Source of the DNA: Saccharopolyspora shandongensis
GTDB taxonomy: Bacteria; Actinomycetota; Actinomycetes; Mycobacteriales; Pseudonocardiaceae
Direction: 5' to 3'
DNA: 57,611 nt
NCBI RefSeq assembly: GCF_900106995.1
Contig: NZ_FNOK01000061.1
Location: forward strand, 1-57,611
In this document: piece by piece, positions 1-7,459 of the stretch
Position numbering within the stretch: the first letter of the stretch is position 1
How the letters are laid out: the number at the start of each line of letters is the position of its first letter
Program-made: the position numbers and the translations under genes
Notes under the pieces: generated by a model
Told to the model about the DNA's origin: nothing
Databases searched by the model: none
What the model saw: the letters and a program-made list of their open reading frames with translations, nothing else

Positions 1-783
1 ACGCGGCATTCCGTCGTGATCCAGCGCTAGGTCCAGCAGCGCGGCGAAGCCGTCTGCGTTCCGCTGCCCCACAGTCCGGGGATCTTTCTCCCCGTCGATC
101 TCGGGGCGAGGCGCAGCAAGGGGTTGCATGAGTGCGGCGAACTTCGCCCCGGTTTCGCGGTCCAGCTTGGCTTTGATGACAGTCATACCGTCCCGGGTGG
201 TGCCGTAGTACAACTCCCGCGCTTCGTGCTGGGCTTCCTCATTGCGGTAGGCGCCGTCCTGATCGAGAAGGTAACGAATGCGTTCGGCGAGTTTCTCCAG
301 CTCCCTCGGCGACATCGTCCGCGCATACCCGGCGAGAGTCGCCTCAACCTCGGCGACCTGGTGACAGCGGGCGTACTCGGGCAAACGCCGGATTCCGTTG
401 ACGATGACACGCGCATGCTCCAGCCCGATCGCACCCTCAGACAAAGCGGCGGCAGTGTCGGGCATGTCGGGCGGCATCGTCTCGCCATACAAACTCCGCC
501 GGTCCTCAACGCTACGGGCCACTGTCACGCGGGTTTTCGCGTCACGCGGATCGATGTTGAGCAGCCCCTGCAGCCAGACCTGCAACGATCGGGCGGTGGT
601 GTCGGTGTGGATGGCGCGGTGGTCGGCTTCGGCGATGCACTGCAACTGTTCCCACAGCAGCACCCGCATCTCCTTCTCCAACCCCCGAATACGGGCCGCG
701 AGTTCGGCGTCGGTGCATGACACCACCGACCACGGACCAGCAAGGTCCCCGGTCGAGTCTTGGGTGTTCAGTAGCGGTGGCAT
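1..783 (-). CDS. DUF222 / 13E12-repeat protein, N-terminal part (runs off left edge)
   Basis: The minus strand is open from an ATG at 783 to base 1, giving 261 residues with no stop. The protein begins MPPLLNTQDS and contains helical DUF222 text such as ALSEGAIGLEHARVIVNGI and LYYGTTRDGMTVIKAKLD. This family (13E12 repeat proteins of mycobacteria and relatives) usually carries an HNH nuclease domain at the C-terminus, which would lie outside the window. A LexA-like box lies 18 bases before the start codon, so SOS control is likely; mycobacterial 13E12 genes are known members of the SOS regulon. The ribosome binding site is weak. The exact role of the family is not established, so only the family call is firm. 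Confidence 0.85.
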   Translation of the reverse strand, partial: MPPLLNTQDSTGDLAGPWSVVSCTDAELAARIRGLEKEMRVLLWEQLQCIAEADHRAIHTDTTARSLQVWLQGLLNIDPRDAKTRVTVARSVEDRRSLYGETMPPDMPDTAAALSEGAIGLEHARVIVNGIRRLPEYARCHQVAEVEATLAGYARTMSPRELEKLAERIRYLLDQDGAYRNEEAQHEARELYYGTTRDGMTVIKAKLDRETGAKFAALMQPLAAPRPEIDGEKDPRTVGQRNADGFAALLDLALDHDGMPR

Positions 784-801
784 GCCACAATTGTCCCGCA
801 C

Positions 802-817
802 TCGAACTTGTGTTCGC
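802..817 (-). promoter_or_regulatory. LexA/SOS box
   Basis: TCGAACTTGTGTTCGC matches the actinobacterial and Bacillus LexA consensus TCGAAC-N4-GTTCGA at 11 of 12 fixed positions. It sits 18 bases upstream of the DUF222 start codon at 783, as in mycobacterial SOS-regulated 13E12 genes. Only the last base of the right arm deviates (C instead of A). Confidence 0.75.
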
Positions 818-840
818 ACTGTTTTTATGGTCGCTTGATC

Positions 841-1116
841 AGGTGAAACACCCCACCCAAGACTGCAAATACCGTCCCATGCCAGGGAAAAGGGTCACGA
901 CACGCCGAAGGCGACCCCATCCACCACCAAACCCAGCACCACCATCGACCACGCGCACGGCACCCGACGACCAGAGGTCAATTCCCAACGAAATCGCGCC
1001 CTCACCACGCGACCCGACCCCGCCAACGGATCAACCCGAAACGGAACCCCCACCAGCCCCAGCCAACCCGAAAACCTCACCCGGCGACGAAAGCCGCGAA
1101 CGAGCCATCCCACTCC
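841..1116. other. Gene-free, C- and proline-codon-rich spacer
   Basis: No reading frame here has a convincing start or recognisable protein. Every long frame is a low-complexity, Pro/Arg-rich artefact of C-rich DNA. It separates the SOS-controlled DUF222 gene from the large inverted repeat; the spacer continues to 1370. Confidence 0.6.
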
Positions 1117-1253
1117 GGGCCATCCCCGCGATACAAAGCCGAACCGGGGCTGCGCTCCGGATGTCAAGCCTGAAACCCCGAAGGGGCGGCCGCAAGGCCG
1201 GGCTTGACCTCCGGAACGCAGCCCCCACAATCCACCAATCGCGGGGATGGCCC
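1117..1253. repeat. Large branched inverted repeat (nested stems)
   Basis: The outer arms 1117-1132 and 1238-1253 are perfect 16-bp complements (left arm GGGCCATCCCCGCGAT). The inner arms 1146-1170 and 1201-1225 are 25 bp with two mismatches. At the tip are two small hairpins: CCCC-GAA-GGGG (1176-1186) and GGCC-GCAA-GGCC (1188-1199), the latter with a GNRA-type loop. As RNA or cruciform DNA this makes a four-element branched structure. It lies between two divergently pointing genes and no gene fits it. It may be a REP/MITE-like element or a structured RNA; the sequence alone does not decide. Confidence 0.7.
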
Positions 1254-1370
1254 CAAAGGCACGCCGAACCTCCAAAGGCCCCAACCCCAACCAAAACCCC
1301 AAACCCACCCCACCACCACCAAACCCCCGTACGATCCGAACCACCCCCACCCAGCAAAGGACGCCCAAAG

Positions 1371-1823
1371 ATGGCGATCGATCCAGCGGTGATCGGCAAG
1401 CCCCTCCCGGAGATCAGGACGGAAATAGAGCCGGGCCGCCTCCAACAGTTCGCCACAGCGATAGGCGAAACGAACCCCATCTACACCAACCGGTCGGCGG
1501 CCCGAGAAGCCGGACACCCAGACCTCCCGGTACCGCCGACGTTCCTCTTCGGCCTAACCCTGCAAGGGTCGGATTCCTTCGGCTTCATCGCCGATCTCGG
1601 CATAGATCTGCGCCACGTCCTCCACGGCGAGCAGGGCTTCACCTACCACTCCACAGCCCACGCCGGCGACACCCTGGTACTGCGCCCGGTGATCACCGAC
1701 GTCTACGCCAAGAAGAACGGCCAACTGGAGTTCGTGGTCCGCGAGACCGCGGTGACCCGAGACGACGGCAGCGCCGTGGCGGACCTCAAGGAGGTCCTGA
1801 TCGTCCGCCACCCGCAGGACTGA
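1371..1823 (+). CDS. MaoC-fold N-terminal dehydratase domain protein (HadA/HadC-like)
   Basis: The 150-aa protein starts MAIDPAVIGKPLPEIRTEIE; an AAAGGA lies about 10 bases before the ATG. It has the hot-dog MaoC N-terminal domain pattern: GETNPIYTNRSAAREAGHPD, then the PPTFLFG segment, then the central strand region GEQGFTYHSTAHAGDTL. Length and layout match the single-domain HadA/HadC class of (3R)-hydroxyacyl dehydratase subunits. Those normally need a catalytic HadB-type partner, which is not next to it here, so the substrate is unknown. The stop codon abuts, with no gap, the stop codon of the convergent permease (TGA-TCA at 1821-1826). Confidence 0.8.
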   Translation: MAIDPAVIGKPLPEIRTEIEPGRLQQFATAIGETNPIYTNRSAAREAGHPDLPVPPTFLFGLTLQGSDSFGFIADLGIDLRHVLHGEQGFTYHSTAHAGDTLVLRPVITDVYAKKNGQLEFVVRETAVTRDDGSAVADLKEVLIVRHPQD

Positions 1824-3161
1824 TCAGAGCACCCCGGCCATCCGATGCTGCCGGGCGTCCGGTTCCAGGACGAAGTCGTAACCAGCGATGCGTCCCGGCC
1901 GCACCGCGACCCGGTCCACCGCCGGTCGCATGCCCGACGCGGAGACGACCACCGTGACGTACTGCCGAGGCAGGTCGTGCACCTCGTACTCGCCCGAGTT
2001 CGAGGTCACCAGGTGCGCCAGCTGGCCGCCGGTCGGGTCGGTGACGGTCACGATGGCGCCGGGCACCGGCTCGCCGCCGGCGGCCCGCACGGTGCCGGCC
2101 AGGGTGTGGTGGTGCTTGGGCCGGGGCGCCTCGATCGCCGGGTCGACCACGACTTCGCTGTCGTCCTCGTGTTCGTAGGTGCCCGCAGTGGTCACCGCTT
2201 CCGGATCCGCGGCCTTCTTCCGCTTCATGCGCAGCTGGTTGAACACCACCAGCAGGACGCCCAGCGCGCACCAGGCGACCAGGCCGAGGACGGCGGGCAG
2301 GGCTCCCGCGCCGTTGAAGTACAGGACGCCGCGCATCGAGTCCACGGCCTGCCCGAGCGGCAGGAACCGGTGCAGCGCCTGGAAGAACACCGGCACCAGT
2401 TCCTTCGGGATGGCGCCGCTGCTGGAGGGCATGCTCAGCAGCACGAACAGCCCCATGGCCACGCCGGGGATGAACTGCTTCACGAACGGCACGAGCCCGA
2501 ACGTCGTCCACGCGACCGCCTGGGTGAGCAGGAAGCCGATCAGCATCAGGACAGGCTCGTTGTAGATCACGTCCATCGACAGCGCGGCGAAGTAGCACAC
2601 CACGGAGGCGAACGCGCCGACCCCGGCCAGCGCCAGCAGCTTCTGCCGGGTGGTCAGCGCGGCGCGCAGCAGCATCATCACCGTGATGTAGGGCGGGATG
2701 TTCATCGCCAGCAGGATGTAGAAGAGGCCGGTGCCCATGACGTCGCCGGGCGCGGCCGCGGCGAGGTCGACGAGCGCCAAGTGGTGGCCGCCTGCCGTGG
2801 CGATCGGGGTGAACACCTGCTGCAGCACCATCATCAGCGCCGAGCCGTTGGCCTTCGCGTAGAACAGCTGCCCGTCGGCGGGGTCGTAGGCGGCGACGGC
2901 CTGGCGCTGCAGGATCGCGTCGCGCGCGCCCTGCTCGTCGGGTACCGCGGTGACATCGATGCCGCCGGGCATCGCCTGGGCGAAGGCGGCGTCGAGGTGC
3001 TGCGCCGCCTGGTCGCCGACGATCGCCACCGGCATGTTGTGCGGCGCCGGGGCGTGGAAGGGCAGCAGGTAGCACACCATGAATCCGACGATGAAGAACA
3101 TCGGGAACCACAGCGCCGATGCCAGGGTGCGCACCAGTGAGCTCGGCTGTGCCTCGGTCAA
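1824..3161 (-). CDS. Membrane permease (YhgE/ABC-2-like) with C-terminal carboxypeptidase-regulatory-like domain
   Basis: The 445-aa protein begins with TTG; GAGGAGG lies 4 bases upstream. An N-terminal TM segment (WFPMFFIVGFMVCYLLPF, about residues 18-35) is followed by an extracytoplasmic stretch of about 110 residues. Five or six further TM helices run from about 135 to 320 (for example FYILLAMNIPPYITVMMLL), the layout of ABC-2/YhgE/SNG1-type permeases. Residues about 370-435 form an Ig-like carboxypeptidase-regulatory domain (AGTVRAAGGEPVPGAIVTV ... SNSGEYEVHDLP). No ATPase is adjacent. It is divergent from the TetR gene, across a shared operator, so TetR-regulated efflux or export is the likely theme. 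The substrate is unknown. Confidence 0.7.
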   Translation of the reverse strand: MTEAQPSSLVRTLASALWFPMFFIVGFMVCYLLPFHAPAPHNMPVAIVGDQAAQHLDAAFAQAMPGGIDVTAVPDEQGARDAILQRQAVAAYDPADGQLFYAKANGSALMMVLQQVFTPIATAGGHHLALVDLAAAAPGDVMGTGLFYILLAMNIPPYITVMMLLRAALTTRQKLLALAGVGAFASVVCYFAALSMDVIYNEPVLMLIGFLLTQAVAWTTFGLVPFVKQFIPGVAMGLFVLLSMPSSSGAIPKELVPVFFQALHRFLPLGQAVDSMRGVLYFNGAGALPAVLGLVAWCALGVLLVVFNQLRMKRKKAADPEAVTTAGTYEHEDDSEVVVDPAIEAPRPKHHHTLAGTVRAAGGEPVPGAIVTVTDPTGGQLAHLVTSNSGEYEVHDLPRQYVTVVVSASGMRPAVDRVAVRPGRIAGYDFVLEPDARQHRMAGVL

Positions 3162-3244
3162 GAAGCCTCCTCACGACGGGACGGGGGTGCGGCGCTGCAC
3201 TGGTTCGGATCGCCCGGCTGGGAGCGAGAACTACCCCATTGACG

Positions 3245-3259
3245 GTTAGCGACACTAAC
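3245..3259. promoter_or_regulatory. TetR-type operator in divergent promoter region
   Basis: GTTAGCGACACTAAC is a 15-bp imperfect palindrome with perfect GTTAG/CTAAC half-sites. It lies between the divergent permease (start 3161) and TetR gene (start 3374). This is the usual place and form for autoregulation by a TetR repressor that also controls the neighbouring transporter. Confidence 0.6.
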
Positions 3260-3373
3260 TTATTTCTGCAGTCTGTGCAAAAATGCACGGGTGCAACATC
3301 GGTTTGTCGGAGATGCCGGAAACCGGGCACTAGGCTGAGACGGCCGCCCCGACGAGAGAAACGGACGCCCCCG

Positions 3374-4000
3374 ATGGCCAGGACGACGGCCGCGAGCAGC
3401 GCGGATGCCGAGCAGGCGTGCGGGCTGCGCGAACGCAAGAAGCGGGCGACCCGGCAGGCCTTGCAGCAGGCTGCCGTCCGGCTGTTCCTGGACCGCGACA
3501 TGGACGCGGTCACCGTCGAGGACATCTGCGCTCGCGCCGAGGTCTCGCCGCGCACCTTCTTCAACTACTTCACCGCGAAGGAAGAAGTGCTGGTGCCCTG
3601 GGATCCGGAGAGCGTCGCGAGCACCGCGCGCCGAATCCTGGCCCAGCCCGCCGAGCGCTCGCCGCTGCGGGTGGCGCACGTCGCGCTCGGCGAGGCGATC
3701 GACGCCGCGATGGCCGCGCCCATCTGGCGCGACCAGGCGCGGCTGCTGCGCGACCACCCCGAGGCGCTGCGCCGGATCGTGCTCGCCTCGCGCGCCCTGG
3801 AGGCCGCGCTCGCCGACGGCCTCGCGCAGCGGCTCGGCCGGGACCGCGCGGACCGGTACGTTCGGCTGCTGGCGGCCACCGCGATCACGGCGATGCGCAG
3901 CTCGATCCAGTCCTGGCACGAGGCCGACCCGGACACCGACCTGCACGACTTCCTGGACGAGGCCTTCGACCTGCTGGGCCGCGGCCTGCCACCCGGCTGA
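3374..4000 (+). CDS. TetR family transcriptional regulator
   Basis: The 208-aa protein starts MARTTAASSADAEQACGLRE. A canonical TetR N-terminal helix-turn-helix follows at about residues 20-65 (KKRATRQALQQAAVRLFLDR, then VTVEDICARAEVSPRTFFNY, then FTAKEEVL). The remaining ~140 residues are helical and form the ligand/dimer domain, with the acyl-like C-terminal form seen in MftR-type regulators. The ATG at 3374 is chosen because it sits just before the DNA-binding domain; upstream in-frame sequence covers the operator. It probably represses itself and the divergent permease. Confidence 0.9.
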   Translation: MARTTAASSADAEQACGLRERKKRATRQALQQAAVRLFLDRDMDAVTVEDICARAEVSPRTFFNYFTAKEEVLVPWDPESVASTARRILAQPAERSPLRVAHVALGEAIDAAMAAPIWRDQARLLRDHPEALRRIVLASRALEAALADGLAQRLGRDRADRYVRLLAATAITAMRSSIQSWHEADPDTDLHDFLDEAFDLLGRGLPPG

Positions 4001-4033
4001 CCGGTCCCCCGACGCCCGATCGAAAGGACCGCG

Positions 4034-4666
4034 ATGGCCGACGAACTCGCCTCCCTCCCGCAGCAACCGGACGACGCGCGCCGACGGATAGCGGCCCGCC
4101 TGGCCCGATTCCGCGCCAGGCGAATCCCGCTGCAGGGCCGCCGGGCCGCAGCGGTCGCCATCACGCTGGCCAGCGACGGCGGCGAGCTGGGCGTCTGGCT
4201 GACCCGCCGGGCCGCGACGCTGCGCGCGCACGCCGGCCAGTTCGCGCTGCCCGGCGGGCGGCTCGATCCCGGCGAGGACGCACAGCAGGCCGCGCTGCGC
4301 GAACTGAGCGAGGAGCTCGGCGTGGCCGCGCGGGAGCAGGACGTGCTCGGGCGGCTCGACGACTACGCGACGCGCTCCGGTTATGTCATTTCGCCGATCG
4401 TGTTGTGGATCGGCGCCGCGCCGGAGCTGTCGCCGAACCCGGACGAGGTCGCACGGGTCGACCTGGTGACGCTGTCTGAGCTGGACGTCGCGCCCCGGTT
4501 CGTGGCCATCGCTGAGTCCGACCGGCCGGTCATCCAGCTGCCGCTGCTGGACACCCTCGTGCACGCCCCCACGGCGGCGGTCCTGCACCAGTTCCGCGAG
4601 GTCGTGCTGCACGGCCGGGACACCCGCGTCGCCGACCTGGAGCAACCGGTCTTCGCCTGGCGCTGA
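4034..4666 (+). CDS. NUDIX hydrolase, CoA pyrophosphatase-like (NudL family)
   Basis: The 210-aa protein carries a full Nudix box at about residues 76-98 (GRLDPGED ... RELSEELGV). Directly before it is WLTRRAATLRAHAGQFALPG, the UPF0035 signature that marks coenzyme A pyrophosphatases, which cleave CoA to 3',5'-ADP and 4'-phosphopantetheine. GAAAGGACCGCG supplies a ribosome binding site before the ATG. It follows the TetR gene by 33 bp in the same direction and may be co-transcribed, but no functional link is evident. Family is firm; the CoA substrate is inferred from the signature. Confidence 0.88.
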   Translation: MADELASLPQQPDDARRRIAARLARFRARRIPLQGRRAAAVAITLASDGGELGVWLTRRAATLRAHAGQFALPGGRLDPGEDAQQAALRELSEELGVAAREQDVLGRLDDYATRSGYVISPIVLWIGAAPELSPNPDEVARVDLVTLSELDVAPRFVAIAESDRPVIQLPLLDTLVHAPTAAVLHQFREVVLHGRDTRVADLEQPVFAWR

Positions 4667-4724
4667 CCCGCTTCCGCGCCCTGCGGGCGTAGCCTGGATC
4701 GCGGAGGGATTGCCGGGAGAAACG

Positions 4725-5702
4725 ATGCGACGCGGGCGCATGCGCACGCTGTTCGCAGCGGCGCTGATCCTGCTCGCGGTGTTCGGCACGGCCGCCTGCG
4801 GCCTGTTCTCGACGCCGCGCGCCGGGTCCCCTGCGCCGCCGGAACAGCAGCCCGCCACCAGCGGCACCGCCCCGCCGTCCGCCGGGATCCCGTCGCCGGG
4901 CCCGCCGGTGCTCGCGGTGAAGATCGACAACGTGGCTGATGCCCGGCCACCGGTCGGCATCGGCGCCGCCGACGTGATCTACGTCGAGCCGGTCGAGGGC
5001 GGCTACAGCCGCCTGCTGGCGATCTTCGCCTCGCACCAGCCGCCGACGATCGGGCCGGTGCGCAGCGCGCGGGAGACCGACGCCGTGCTGCTCCCCCAGT
5101 TCGGCCACCCGACGCTCGCGTACTCCGGTGCGGCTCCCGAACTGCTGCCGCTCATCGCGGCGGCCCCGGTGACCGACGCCTCCGATGGGCACCAGCCTGC
5201 CGCCTACAGCCGCGACGAGTCGCGCACCGCCCCGCACAACCTGTTCCTCGACCCGGCGAAGCTGCCGCCCGGCGCGCCCTGGCCGGGCCAGAACCGGATA
5301 GTCGCAGGGCCGACCCCCGGCGGCGGCACGCCGACGGACCACTACGAGGTCACCTTCCCCGCCGCCACCGTCGGCTTCCAGTGGTCCGCCGCGGAGCACC
5401 GGTGGCTGGCCTCGATGGACGGGGCGCCGTTCGCGTCGGTCGACGGCGGGCGGCTCGGCCCGCCGACGGTGGTGATCGAGCGGGTCAAGGTCCGCGAGTC
5501 GGCGATCCGCGACGCCGCGGGCAACCCGTCCCCGATCGCCGAAACGGTCGGCAGCGGCGCGGTCTCGGTGCTCCGCGACGGGCGGTCGTTCGAGGGCACC
5601 TGGTCCCGACCCGCCCCCGATGCCGCGGCCACCTACACCGGCCCGTCGGGTGAGCCGCTGCTGCCCGCGCCCGGCCAGGTATGGATCGTGCTGACGCCGT
5701 GA
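4725..5702 (+). CDS. DUF3048 (YerB-like) lipoprotein
   Basis: The 325-aa protein starts MRRGRMRTLFAAALILLAVF and has a lipobox-like ...GTAAC-G, so it is probably a lipid-anchored exported protein; Thr at -3 is not ideal. The DUF3048 N-terminal domain is clear: VKIDNVADARPPVGIGAADV, YVEPVEGGYSRLLAIF and IGPVRSARETD. The C-terminal DUF3048 part ends with PAPGQVWIVLTP. The ATG at 4725 has GGGAGA 4 bases upstream and is preferred to a TTG at 4710. The gene overlaps the following CapA gene by 4 bp (GTGA), so the two are probably translated together. Biochemical role unknown. Confidence 0.85.
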   Translation: MRRGRMRTLFAAALILLAVFGTAACGLFSTPRAGSPAPPEQQPATSGTAPPSAGIPSPGPPVLAVKIDNVADARPPVGIGAADVIYVEPVEGGYSRLLAIFASHQPPTIGPVRSARETDAVLLPQFGHPTLAYSGAAPELLPLIAAAPVTDASDGHQPAAYSRDESRTAPHNLFLDPAKLPPGAPWPGQNRIVAGPTPGGGTPTDHYEVTFPAATVGFQWSAAEHRWLASMDGAPFASVDGGRLGPPTVVIERVKVRESAIRDAAGNPSPIAETVGSGAVSVLRDGRSFEGTWSRPAPDAAATYTGPSGEPLLPAPGQVWIVLTP

Positions 5703-6808
5703 GCGGGATGGAACCGATCCGGCTCTTCCTGTGCGGCGACGTGATGCCAGGTCGCGGCGTCGACCAGATCCTGCCGCACCCCGGCGATCCGGGCCTGCAC
5801 GAGGCGTACCTGCACGACGCGCGCAGCTACGTCGCGGCGGCCGAGGCGCGCAACGGCCCGATCAACAGCCCGGTCGGCTTCGCATGGCCCTGGGGCGGCG
5901 CGCTGAGCGCACTCGACGTCGCCGCGCCCGACGTGCGGGTGATCAACCTGGAATCCAGCATCACCCGCAACGACGAGTTCGCCCTGGACAAGGGCGTGCA
6001 CTACCGGATGAACCCGGCGAACGTGGGCTGCCTGACCGCCGGGCATCCGGACGTCTGCAGCCTCGCCAACAACCACGTCCTGGACTTCGGCCGCCGGGGG
6101 CTCGACGACACGCTCGACGCGTTGTCCCGGGCGGGCCTGCGCTGGGTGGGCGCCGGGCACGATGCCGTGGAGGCGCACCGGCCGGCGGTGGTCGGCACGC
6201 CGCGCGGCCGGGTCGTGGTCTTCGGCTACGGCGCCGCGTCCAGCGGTATCCCGGCGAGCTGGGCGGCGACCGCGAAGCGGTCCGGCGTCAACTTCCTGCC
6301 GGACCTCTCCGACCGCCGCGCGGCCGAGATCGCCGGCGAGATCCGTGAGCGGACCCGGCCCGGCGACGTCGTGGTCGTCTCGCTGCACTGGGGCACCAAC
6401 TGGCAGTACCGCGTCGGGGCCGACCAGGTCCGCTTCGCGCACCAGCTGATCGACGGCGGGGTGCACGTGGTGCACGGGCATTCCTCGCACCACCCGCGGC
6501 CGATCGAGATCTACCGCAACCGGCTCGTGCTCTACGGCTGCGGCGACTTCATCGACGACTACGAGGGCATCCCGGGCTACGAGCAGTACCGCGACGACCT
6601 GCGCCTGCTGTTCTTCGCGTCGCTGGACGCGGGCGGCGAACTCGTCGACCTGCGCATGCTCCCGATGCAGGCCAGGCAGATGCGCCTGCACCCCGCGTCG
6701 GCCGCCGACGCCGACTGGCTCCGCGCCACCCTGGCCCGGATCAGCGCCGCGTTCGGCACCGATGTGGTGCTGTCGAACGGGACGCTGCGCGCGCGGCGCC
6801 GGGCGTGA
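5699..6808 (+). CDS. CapA-family metallophosphatase-like protein
   Basis: The 369-aa protein belongs to the CapA/PgsA poly-gamma-glutamate synthesis family, which has a calcineurin-like metallophosphatase fold. Visible metal-site motifs are GDVMPGRGV near the N-terminus, NLESSIT, SLANNHVLDFG, SLHWGTNWQ and HGHSSHHPRPIEIY. No signal peptide is apparent. The GTG at 5699 overlaps the stop of the DUF3048 gene (GTGA) and is taken as start; an ATG at 5708 is possible. Many CapA homologues have nothing to do with capsule, and no other polyglutamate genes are near, so only the fold is claimed. Confidence 0.87.
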   Translation: MSGMEPIRLFLCGDVMPGRGVDQILPHPGDPGLHEAYLHDARSYVAAAEARNGPINSPVGFAWPWGGALSALDVAAPDVRVINLESSITRNDEFALDKGVHYRMNPANVGCLTAGHPDVCSLANNHVLDFGRRGLDDTLDALSRAGLRWVGAGHDAVEAHRPAVVGTPRGRVVVFGYGAASSGIPASWAATAKRSGVNFLPDLSDRRAAEIAGEIRERTRPGDVVVVSLHWGTNWQYRVGADQVRFAHQLIDGGVHVVHGHSSHHPRPIEIYRNRLVLYGCGDFIDDYEGIPGYEQYRDDLRLLFFASLDAGGELVDLRMLPMQARQMRLHPASAADADWLRATLARISAAFGTDVVLSNGTLRARRRA

Positions 6809-6899
6809 AGCGGCCGCCCGGGCGCGGCGCCGCCGCAGCGCTGCGGTACCGTCCCGCATTGTCCATATAGGACGACCCTGCGAAGGAGCAACCCCTGGC

Positions 6900-7352
6900 A
6901 TGGCCCGCACCGACGCCCCGGCGCGCCGCAGGCGCCGGGTCATCCGGATGGAGCAGAGCGCTGCCCGGCAGCACCCGCCGCGCCGCCGCCGCGGCTACAC
7001 CCTCCGGTTCGACATCGGCGGCGTCACGGGCCACCTGACCACCAACGCCTACCCGGACGGCAAGCTCGGCGAGGTGTGGGTGAGCGTTGACCAGCAGGGC
7101 AGCCCGCTCAGCGGCTTCCTGGACAGCCTGTTCGCCGCCGTCTCGCTGGGCCTGCAGCACGGCGTGCCGCTGGAGACCTACGTGGCGAAGTACGCCGGCG
7201 CGCAGTTCGATCCGCGCGGCCCGGTGTCCGATCCGGACATCGGCTTCGCCCACTCCCTCCCGGACTACGTCTTCCGCCGCCTGGCCCTGGACTACTTGGA
7301 CGCCGCGACGTGCACCCGACTCGGCATCGCCGGTGGCCCGACCGAGGAGTAA
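6900..7352 (+). CDS. Stand-alone TSCPD domain protein (NrdJ C-terminal domain homologue)
   Basis: The 150-aa protein has a basic N-terminal tail (about 35 residues, many Arg) and then one TSCPD domain: GGVTGHLTTNAYPDGKLGEV, SPLSGFLDSLFAAVSLGLQH, GVPLETYVAKYAGAQFDPRG and PDYVFRRLALDYL. In B12-dependent class II ribonucleotide reductase (NrdJ) this domain is the C-terminal tail with a cysteine pair; here it stands alone and the catalytic subunit is absent. GAAGGAGC lies 11 bases before the ATG. A regulatory or accessory role to ribonucleotide reductase is conceivable, but nothing in the sequence proves it. Confidence 0.85.
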   Translation: MARTDAPARRRRRVIRMEQSAARQHPPRRRRGYTLRFDIGGVTGHLTTNAYPDGKLGEVWVSVDQQGSPLSGFLDSLFAAVSLGLQHGVPLETYVAKYAGAQFDPRGPVSDPDIGFAHSLPDYVFRRLALDYLDAATCTRLGIAGGPTEE

Positions 7353-7383
7353 CCCGGGCAAACGAGTGGTGATCGTTGTGCGG

Positions 7384-7422
7384 TTCGGTTAGCCCTTTGT
7401 ACCTTTCGTCTTGCTAACCGAA
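7384..7422. promoter_or_regulatory. Inverted repeat upstream of the M28 peptidase gene
   Basis: TTCGGTTAGC (7384-7393) and GCTAACCGAA (7413-7422) are perfect 10-bp complements separated by 19 bp, 38 bp before the start at 7460. The wide spacing and lack of a T-run favour a regulator site over a terminator. Confidence 0.5.
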
Positions 7423-7459
7423 TCTTGCTCGCTGCATGCCACGGCATTCAGGAGGTCGG

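Noticed and set aside
717..1370. Long plus-strand open frame reading upstream of the MaoC-like gene
   Set aside because: Low-complexity Pro/Arg text through an inverted repeat. Domain start and ribosome binding site place the gene start at 1371.
1786..3564. 592-codon minus-strand open frame over the permease and TetR promoter
   Set aside because: Arg/Ala-rich out-of-frame translation of the real permease gene in GC-rich DNA.
3260..4960. 566-codon minus-strand open frame opposite TetR and NUDIX genes
   Set aside because: Antisense shadow without any domain; the plus-strand genes are clear.
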